From Pteria penguin (Eukaryota > Mollusca > Bivalvia > Pterioida > Pteriidae), in assembly GCA_035048485.1 (NCBI GenBank), contig CM068581.1:61064393-61128392 (forward strand): a stretch of 64,000 bases of DNA, given 5' to 3'. Below are positions 36,031 to 46,700 of the stretch, piece by piece. Made by a program: the position numbers and the translations under genes. Under the pieces are notes generated by a model. The model was not told the origin of the DNA. It made no database searches and worked only from the letters and a program-made list of their open reading frames with translations. Within the stretch, counting starts at the first letter, position 1. Every line of letters begins with the position of its first letter.

Positions 36031-37595
36031 TTTATTTATGTCTTTTTATACACTCTTTGTAAGACATATTATGGCGCTATCCAGCCATTCTTCCACAGTC
36101 GTATTCTCCGGACTTTTTTCTGCAACAGATTTATGTACCTACTTTAGGCATTTAAGTAGGTCGAACAGTTGCAATGAAAATTAGTCAAAAATTTTCTCTC
36201 GAAGAATGAGTCAGATCAGTTTCTTCAGGAAATACATATCGTGACCTACTAAACTCCTAAAAGTAGATCAAAATGATTTAAAGAATTTGTTCCGTTATCT
36301 ATATATGTATTGTATATGACATAATTTGGCAAGGGTTGTTGCACCATGTAGAAATTTGCTAACCTGAAATCTTCCTTTTCGACAACTTTTCGGCATCTTA
36401 CATTGCAATCACATGTTGTACATCATTTGACATTTTCTTGACGTACATCTATAATGCAGTGGAGTTTTAAAAATACGTTTTCCCCTCCCTTCTACCCAAA
36501 TTTTATCTCAAAACTCTATATTGAAATTGTTATGCATTGTCTGTCTAAATGGTTTTATTCTCATTTTTTACCTTTCGTTTCTTGAAAGTGAAATGAAATA
36601 AGTGTTATTATTTATGACAAACTTACAACAGTCAAAATGACTGCTGTAAGTTTGGCATAAATTATAACAATTGAAGGAAATAAGAATAAAAAAAGAAATA
36701 TACAGGGGAGAGTTAGGTTCCACAGTTAAGTAAGGCAAAATAAATGAGAGAGTAATATTCCGAATTTAGGTAAGAAAATTTACAAAAAGAATATAAGCAT
36801 GTGTAACTGAAGAAGAGGTTTTATTATCGATTAATGTTGTAATATTTTCAAATATTACTACTGGTAAATACTGACATTAGTCAATTTTCGTGTCGTATTT
36901 TCTTTATACAGATAACTTTCTCATGGAGATGAAGTGTGTGAGAGTGTATAAAATGAGGAATATTTCGCTTATTACCAGTGAAAGTTTTTGTATCTTTATT
37001 TTTGTATCTTTTATTATTAGGTCTGAAGCCTGGACTGTATTCTACATTTTCACAAAACCTTTTCCGTGGTTTTGATGTGCAGGTCCTCCATTAAATATAA
37101 ATAAAACATTACTAATCCCAAAACTACGAAGGTAAGAGACATTAATATCTGCATCGAGCGATGTAAATATTAAGATTGTTGCTTTCAACAGATTTTTGCA
37201 ATAAAGCTTCTCAATACTTTTCACAAATTTTGACAAGGACATCAAATTTTATTTCATTTTTCTAAACATAAAACTTTTGAGGAGAAATGAAAAATAGTAA
37301 AGTTGTGTCAGATGGTAGGGTGATAAATACCTTAATCGTAAAGTGTAACATCTACAATAAACATTTGAAATAAATAAGACGGTCAATTGAACTTAAAATG
37401 AAGTAAATGTCTGTCGGTTATCTTACTTTCTTTATATATATATTTCTGTTTTTATGAAGTAAGATACAAACAAATTAATTCATTTATTGAGACACTGTAA
37501 TATACATGACATAATACATGCGCGCATTTGATCTATCGTTTTTTGTTATAAGAACTTGATAACCCTATAAGATAAACAGATCAAAACCAAAACAT
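36031..37595. other. 3' flank of the histidine-brace gene; one hairpin
   Basis: At 36606-36668 arms built on CAAACTTACAACAGTCA and its complement (one mismatch) form a hairpin with a loop of about 3 nt. No coding sequence recognised. Confidence 0.5.
37483..37488 (-). promoter_or_regulatory. Candidate polyadenylation signal AATAAA
   Basis: Plus-strand TTTATT, about 108 bp downstream of the stop of the eight-exon gene on the minus strand. Confidence 0.45.
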
Positions 37596-37792
37596 CTATA
37601 TCGATATCATTGCTAAGTTGTATACATATCTAAGGTTGGTAAGTTGAGACCTTGTAACATTTTTAGTATTGACATCGACTCCTATGATGATATTTGTCTC
37701 AGATTCCACCATTGGAATTACATGGTATAACATGCCCGTCTTCTGGTCCAAACCATTGAAAATAGCGCCACCAAAGGTGCCCTTATAACCAT
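37596..37792 (-). CDS. Exon 8 (last) of the histidine-brace gene
   Basis: Acceptor ATGTTTCAG|ATGGT. 64 codons, GYKGTFGGAIFNGLDQKTGM through YNLAMISI, then TAG at 37598-37596. Confidence 0.87.
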
Positions 37793-40700
37793 CTGAAACA
37801 TAAAAAAGTATTAGAACATATATACGTGAATTAATTTGGTGTACCAGTGCACATATCGGCATTTCTTGTGAAATCTAAAGAATAAATATTGGAAGAGCAA
37901 AACTCATTACCAATTCGACCTAAACACAAAACCAAAGAACCCATTGAAGGACAGAGTTGTGCATGAATGAGATACTCCTTAGCTTCAGAATAATTTACAA
38001 ATTCTTTGCACTATAAATAAAGGTACATGTATATTAATTTATAAGTAAGTATGTAGATCTGTATGGTCGGGAAAAGAGAAAGAAATTTATGGACACAATT
38101 TAAAAAAAAATTGGTGGTAATATTTCTGAGAAATATTTCTGAGAGAATGATGGGGAAGTAAGACTTTTTTATTATAATTTTTGCTATCTTACACAGCTAA
38201 GTTTGAAAATTCAGTGGAAGTAATTTATCAACGGATATGCCCAAAACAAGTTTAGAAAACATCTTGTATTTTATTGTTCCCTATGACTGTTGGTCGGGAC
38301 CCCCATGGAACAAGGACTTTAGCTCGCTTTCAGATGAGCAGAGCACGGTAGGCTCAAATTGACGTCACTTTTATTTTAAATATTATTTTTTATTCATTAT
38401 CCCTTTTCTTGTATGTATGTTTAAGACCTCTCAAATTGGAAAGCTAGTTGGTCTTATATATTGCATGTCCTTTAATTGCTCTACTGTTGGGAATGGGAAG
38501 ATTGTAAACCGGATAACCACACCAATTATTAAGTAGCGTTACTTCAATTAACCACCATCCTTAGTCGGTGCCTCGACTGTATTACAACAGATTTTTTTTG
38601 TGATGTTTTCTATGCGTTTTTGTCTGTGATGACTTTTGCCATGCGGCTGCGTAAGATGTCTTATGCTTTCTTTTACATTTAACTGGGGCGGGTTCAAGTT
38701 TTGAGTAGAGAGCAAAGTCAGGCGAGGAGACTGGGAACCGTATAGGTCTTGTAATTTGACGATTTTAGAGTCTAAATTAAAGCTTTTTGAGATGTTGATG
38801 TCTTTTCCATACCTTGTTACTTTGGTTGTACCTTTAAGGAATTTTTTCATACCTGATTTCCTCATAAATATATCTAAGTTGCATCGCAAAAAATCGCCAT
38901 CATTTCTTGCCTTTTTTCACATACATTACTTCTAATGGACAGTTCAGAAGCATCTATAGACGGGGATGTATTAAAAGGTTTTCAATGAATGCTGTCCAAT
39001 CAGTCAGTCGGGAATCGGGAGAGATTGGGGATGATCCCTAAACTTAGCCAAAATGAGAGGATGGGGTCGAATGTCTCCTCCAAATTCGTCACTGTCAGAT
39101 ATAACCAATAAACCAACTCATTGACAAATAGTTCATACACAAAAATACTCATTGACAAATAGTTCATACACAAAAATACACAAATTATTTGATTTCACCC
39201 ATATTTGTTTACCACATCACTTAATTGACTATTGTCATATCAAATGACCGTCCTAAGTCGGTATCGTCAGTGCACTATAACTGAATATTTTTGTGATGTC
39301 CTTATGTGTTTTTTCATATCACTTTGAATATTGTATATTTCCATGATGACTTCTGTCATACGGCTGAGTCAGTGACTTTTCTTTCTTTATTAAAACCTAG
39401 GGTAGCTAACATATATCTAAACATTATATATACACTTTATGACACATACTCTTATTAGTGAAGCATTTGCAATTAAAATTAAAATTTCATTGCAATGAAT
39501 ATGCACATGTATTTTACTTTCCGATCAAATTTCTAATGACGATATTTCAACAGAGTTTATATATACTTACAATAACCAAAATTGAGGTAGATTGGCTCAA
39601 CTTTCCCTGTCATCGGATCTATTTCTATCAGTTGCCAATACGGTCTGTATTTGGCCATAAAGAACATACCTGGCGACATGGCATAAAATTTACCTACAAA
39701 ACAAATAATCTGCATTGATTGGTTGTATGGTACTTCAATGGTCAGAATTTGATGATACCTGTCAGTAATTGTGATTACCATAGATTCCAAAAGTTCTCTC
39801 GCAAAAGTAACAATGAGAATAATCAAATATAGACCATTGACCATTTACCTGTGATTAATAGCCATTATATAAAATGATAAAGCAACGAAAGGAACTAATA
39901 CAGCAAAACTTTAACTATAAATATATATTTACATTCTGGATTTTTACTACATAGACCTTTTTGTAAAGGAGATGGTTCATATTTGCCCACAGATTACCAT
40001 CTGTAAACGTATATCACCATCTGCTGGGCCCATCAAATGAAGCAAGGAAATTAAAAGGCTGCCCCATGTTGATATTGATGCCGTTGCTTAGTCGGCGATT
40101 TTACCTCTTTTTCGTAAATTGTAATGAATAAAACAAAATCTTTTCCTCTGTATCTTTGTTGCTTTTCACCAATGAAAAGAATGTATTTAGTCTACAAATT
40201 TTCCAATATATCCATATATTATGTTCTTGACAACAGCTAATCGAAGATCAATTACGCCATTACCTATATGCATGTCCTCTGCATGTCACCTAATAATGGG
40301 AGAACGATTACATTAAGTTTCGGCTTGAGTTCACTGACACGGAAGAAAGTGTCTATATGGTAGAGAATATTACAGAAGAATGAAGTAATTACATTGTTAG
40401 CAATAAACTCTGCTCTTGTTCTTTTTTACTCGCTCCATTACTTCCTTAGTAACGTCCAGTTGACAATGTATACTAGAGGCAAGGCAGCAGAAATTTTTGT
40501 TTAAAGTGATACATTAGAAAATATATTAAAAAAGGAATGTAAATATAAGAAAAGAATGTTATTCAGAAGGTTGTTATGGGGAATTTATATCACCATCTGG
40601 ATTTCGATAAATTTATCATGTCCCTCCGGGCATCATTCAATTTAGCAAAATCCAGATGGTCATATAAATTCCCCATAACAACAGTATGTATAAAATTCAT

Positions 40701-43700
40701 TTCTTTAATGTAATATCTCACCAGTTCTTTCGTAGAAATGCATATTCATAAATGCGAATTGTTCAACTTGCAACTCGGTCATTTTCAAGAAAGTACTGCA
40801 ATAAAAATATATTAGATATTAAAGTTCAGATACAAAATTCATAAATTTATCATTCATTAATACCGTTTACATATCTATGGTGTTTAAATACATGCGCGGA
40901 TGCAGAAATGTTTGTCAGAGGGGGTCCAACCTAAAAAGGCAAATTTTTCTCTTAGATGAGGGGGGTCCAACCCCAAAAATGCCCAAATATTACTTTTTTT
41001 AGTAAAAATTTCGGACCCCCCGGGTTCCCCCTACCCCCCCCCCCCTCTGTATCCGCGCATGTAATAGCAGTGAATTAGCAAATAAACCGACCAAAACGCT
41101 GAACTGGGAACTTTCTCGAAATCATTGAGCTTATACATTCGATCAAATTTCAAACAGAAGTAAACAACGAAGAAGTACCGAAGGGTAAACCATATCTCGT
41201 AGTCCATGAAATAAAAGGACAATATCGTGTATAGTGTCATACTCAGACAAATGCGAACCCCAATAAAATCGAAGTGAGACCAGGTGCCCGGGAGGAATAA
41301 GAGTCCCCTGTTTGCATGCAACATCCGTCGCAAAAGTCCTGCAACAATTTTTCAAATCGAGGAATAAATACATAAATATACACACATAAGCACAGAGATT
41401 GGAAACAAACCTGTATGGACAACATAATGAAAGCACGTGGTATTACTGCATAGTCAGTAGTAAAACCATGAACACTAAAGTATATGGAAACATAGTCAGA
41501 GAATGATCAAGGTAATGATGACATCGGCTAGGCGTCCAGGTTATGGGGTATTCCGTCGAAAAGTTACATTTGCAATGATTGATTCCATAGTTAAATAATG
41601 AAGGATTATTTTATTCCTTGCTATCACAATCAGGTGAATGAATCACCACCAATATTGTAAAGATGCTTAAATAATAAAACGGACACAGAAAAGTAATTAT
41701 GCATCTAAACATTGACAATCCGATTATTAATCAACAAATGATACTATGCAGATGAGCATTCATGTGATCTAATAAAAAACATTAAGACGCTGCATACCTA
41801 TACTGGACATCATATGTGTATATTCTGGCTTTTAGTTGGTCAGGAGTGTTTTCGTTTCCCATTAACACATACAACCGATTATTTTTAAGATCAAGCTCAG
41901 CCCATTGATAATTAACATAAAGTGGTTCTGGACCACTACGAATCATTTCCCTGTATATGTATGGCAAAGTGTTGTTTTGCAAGTAAAGCTGGCCCACAAC
42001 GAAGTTAAATCCTGTAAATTATACACATATAAAAAGTCTCAGTTTAAATTAATATTCCCATACTAACAAAATGAAAAATCACAAATCAAATTCCACTGAA
42101 TAAACAATGGCAAACTCTAAGCCAAATTTAAATGTTAGGATCTGTTTTCATCTAGGAAATTTTACAATTTGACTCATTATATAGATCAAAATAATCAATT
42201 CCTCCAAATGTATTCATTAAATTTGAATATGATCATTCACAAAATGGCACACAATATTCTTCTCTATTTTCGTTATTTATCTGATTTATAAACAGCAAGC
42301 TCCTAGTATTTATCATGAATAATTTGTATGAGGCAGTGATAATGTCAATACTATACCGGATGTAGCGTTAGGTTGAACGCTGAACGTTATATAATTCCCG
42401 TCTTTCGTTGAGATAATTGCATTTATGGGTTGTCCATCGAAATTTTTAATTGCCGTATTGTGTATTATTTCTCCAGTTTGAAAATCGAATTCCACTATCT
42501 TACTTGCAGGTATGTCCATGCTATCATCATCATGGTAAAGTGTGACTAAATTGTTTTTCTCGTTAACCGTAGCGACGGAGTCTAGGATGAACATTTGATT
42601 TACGGAACTATCTTCAAATAATCTGCTTTTAGATTCATTGAAATGTAATTTCCGTTTTACTTGCAGGTCCTTTACACGCTTTTTAGAATTGATGTTCATC
42701 TTCACTTTAAAACTAAATTGTCCATACGGTACAACTTCTCCGTTCATGTTTACCTTCACAATGTAAAGGATATCGTCGTCAAAAGGAGAGTAAGCGAATC
42801 CTCTAAAAATAAAGTCAGAATTGGATATAAATGGCTCCGACACTGCTGCTTTTAATGTGTCGGTCATTGTAAGATAATGTTCTTGATTAACAAAGTTGTT
42901 TGTTGAGTCAATGTCAGAACTTTCTGATGCTTTAATAGTTATATCTGCACACTGGTAGAAAATATCTTCTCCTGGTTTATGGGAATTGTACCTAGCTCTT
43001 ATTATACAATGTGGACATTCAATATTAGGCAGAACCTGCAACAATATCAGGCCTAACAATGACAGACATTGATAATCTAAAAAATGTCTTAAAGCGAATT
43101 AATTGCATTCTAAAATAACTAAAGTTGTGATTTCATAACATAAATATTTTCAAGAGATATTTTCAGAACTGATTCATCAGAGTAATACATTTGTAGTAGA
43201 ATTTTGCCAAAAATTCCATACGGAAAGTTCTAAACTTACATATAAATGTTTACAAAATATGCACTGTATATATCATATACTTACAGCGAATGAACTGTAA
43301 TTTTGTTGATTATCTTGTGCATAGACATATTTATCTGATACAAATGCTAAAAGAGTCCAATTATCACTGTTCACGGGAGCAATGGCAACATCCATATAAC
43401 CTAAATCATACGCAAGCACATTTAAAAATTCATAAACATATCTTTTAGTAAAATTATAATAGGAATCTAAAAACATATTATACTCTAGAGGAGATCTGCT
43501 TTACTTGCTTCTCGCTAGTCTGTTTCCATATCATATGACATTATTGTACATGCATTGTACATTATGCGCAAATGTACAGGAGCATTAAACACACAAAAAA
43601 TGCATTATTTTATGCTATGTATTTTATATTTTGTATAATTATATTTCTCTGCATTTGATTTATTCTAATGCATTCGAATCCAAAATAAAATATCATTTTA

Positions 43701-46700
43701 ATTTTCATGTGTAAATTCCACAAGTATTACTACGTCAGAATACGCAGCTGTTATTATATAATGTTGCATAAAACCCGCCAAAACATAACATGACGTCATT
43801 GTGACGTCACTATGGTTCAATGCAATATATGAAGCGGGATAAACTGTAACAATGAACATGCCAAGAAAAATGCTGTAGTGCAACTTTTTCCTCAACTCCA
43901 TTTGTTGTGTTATTTCACATAAAGACTGTTCTATATCTATTCACCCTTCCACAAAATACAATTTGTCAAAGAACTCAATTCTTTATGACGTCATAAATAG
44001 AACAATTGAAAATCGTCTGAATGTCACGTTCTATTAAGAACCGTGGAGGAGTAAATCTGAAATGCGTCTTGCTGGGCCTAACTTTTAGATTTTAAAATAT
44101 CAACAGAATTTCAATTTAATCAGATCATTTCTTGTAAAATTACACTATTCAGCAATTTCATCCCATTATTTATACGCCTCCTATAAGTTGGGAACAGCTA
44201 TAAATATCATTGATAGGCTTCCATGTATTCTTTACAACAATTTTTTTTTACGAAATTGGGCAATATACACTTGAACTTTTTGAATGTTTGTTGTTAATAC
44301 TACATATGCTATATATAGCAATCACGTGACTGCAAACAGCTAGGGATAAAATTTAGATATGTAAAAGAATTTAGACTTATTAAACTATTTGCATTTTAAC
44401 CGTTTTTGCAGAAATAATCTTTACTCAATTTAATATGCGGTTTTCAGTAGACTATAATGTCAATGACGTCGTGGAGTGCCTTAACGTTACTGCGTATACT
44501 GTAAATCATCTATTAAATGAACATAACAAGATGAACTACGTGTATTTTACAGCGCACACTGTCAAAAATAGTCTGCATTTAAAGGTTAGGGCTTCATCTT
44601 TTTCTTCTCTATCACTGAATTTTTGTTTACCCGATAGAACTTTATAATCCTGAAGTTTGTACTACATATGTTTGACTCTTTATCAGAAACCAATGAAATA
44701 GCACATGTACATTCTAAACTCCTTTTAACTTCAATGGCTATTGTATCATAAGCATGTACATGTACTTATTAGAAAGTTAAAAAAAGAATTTAATATACAA
44801 GATAACACAAGGAGTTGGATTTATACATGTTTAAGACTTGTACTTATAATTGAAATCCAGGATATTCCGCCTACTGCGCAGATGTCTTAGTAAGTGAGCT
44901 ACTAGGGCGGGTGAGATTGTTTATAGCCAGTAGTTTTCCTTCTAAATTGTTTTACAGAAACTTGCACGCCGTGTTGACTATATTCTGGCTTCATTTTTCG
45001 ATTATATTCTGACAACTATAGGTCAAAAAATGGTAATTAACGAGATGTATGATTGGCTGATCTTCTATAGCGACAGAGGGGCTGCTATTTCAATATAGTA
45101 GGCACTGTGATTCGAAACAATTATTTTGTCATTCTATAAACAATTGATTTTCCTGTAAAATTAAGAATTTTATTATTATTTTGCTAATGAGAAGTTTTAT
45201 GATATAAAGCGTGCCGTTATTAAATCAGAAATCGTCAGGGTGACCTCCATCCAGCACGATTTTCTTGAAAATAAGGTAGATTACTTATAAAAAAAAACTG
45301 TTGAAAGTTTAAGGAAGTATCAGCGTCCGAAAATAACTTTTTAACATCGATCACTGGAGATATTTGGGATTCTACCGTAACAAGACCGACATCGAAATGT
45401 CTTCAATCAGCGTTCCTTCGAAGTGTATATAGCTCAGATAGCGTATCTCGTAAAAATGATTGTCTGCAATTACGCGCAAGTTATAATTTCAATTTGAAAT
45501 TTGAAAAAAGGATATTGAAAATATGGATGTTCGTGCCTGGATATCCCACTGTATAATGGTTGAAGTTTTGCTGCCACTTGAGATAGTACTGCTGCCCTCC
45601 TTTAACCACTTCAAAAGGGGCACTCCCTGGTGATTCTCCGCCACATGGAGCACCATGTCTGAAACACGTTCCACTACCAGACTGTAACAAGAATGCATCA
45701 TCAGGTACTGTTTATGAAAACTGAAATATCATTTCAAATGCATGACAAACATGTTATGTAGAATCAACTACGTAATATTTGAAGTAATGTGCGTCGGTTG
45801 TAACTATTATCATATCAAATAGACTAGCATTTCCATCATATAAATACTCATTAATAATACATTAAAGGTTCTTCTCATAGAAGGGAAGAGGGAAGAGACT
45901 GAGGCAGCAAGTCGTGTTTTGGCCTGTGCTTGTACCGTTAGGAATTTTCTGTGGAACATATGTTTTTCTGGAGTGCCAAGGCGTATATAGCTTAAGAGTT
46001 TCATGTAAAATTGATTATTTTTGTCCTAAAACTCTTAATACGTAAATATGGTTTGGAGCATTTTGCACAAGTTTTCATAAGACTAGAGGCAGGTTCATTC
46101 AATGCTTTGATTCTCGCTGGACTTCAAATCTGAGTGCAGTAATGCTTGAGTTATGAACGAATCTAATAAGGGTATATTTTATAAATTATTTACAAATTTT
46201 AATTTTTCATTTTGAAAATATTTAGAAGCTAATATATTACGGGATTATATCATTACATTGGCCAGATTTTAAACTAGTAATCACAAACTACCAATCGAAA
46301 CCGGCAGATGGGCTAGTATCCCTAGAAACCAAAGAATATGTCATTTACGTGGGAATGAAATCGGTGATGAATACCTTATATTATGATATACTCAGCATTT
46401 AATGATTGTCGAAAATTGTATATACCATCAAAATATATATCAAGTCCGAATACCTTTAAATTTTATAACTTATTTTCATGTGAACAAGTCTCTATTATTA
46501 ATAATCTTTGTAAATTTATTAGAATAATTAATAAAAGAGTTTTCCCTCCAGGTTAAAATACATGTTGTACGCTTTTGTATATGTGTAATATGTATGTTCT
46601 ATTGTATATGTACGCTCTTGTGTATGTGTAATATGTATGTTCTGTTGCATAATAGTATAGTATAGTTTGTTAGTCTTAAGCAATACAGCTCATTGCATAT

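Noticed and set aside
38548..38889. 113-codon minus-strand ORF
   Set aside because: Partly overlaps the retroelement tail in antisense. No recognisable domain.
43401..43476. Upstream extension of exon 3 from an ATG at 43476
   Set aside because: The acceptor GATTTAG at 43401 fits the phase of exon 2 and the domain alignment. The extension is intron.
43698..43901. ORF starting MELRKKLHYSIFLGMF, resembling a signal peptide exon for the histidine-brace gene
   Set aside because: No good phase-1 donor. Exons 1-2 at 48.2 and 45.6 kb join in frame to exon 3 and give a better signal peptide and N-terminal His.
44435..44647. 70-codon plus-strand ORF in intron 2 of the histidine-brace gene
   Set aside because: No motif, opposite strand to the host gene, and composition like the surrounding intron.
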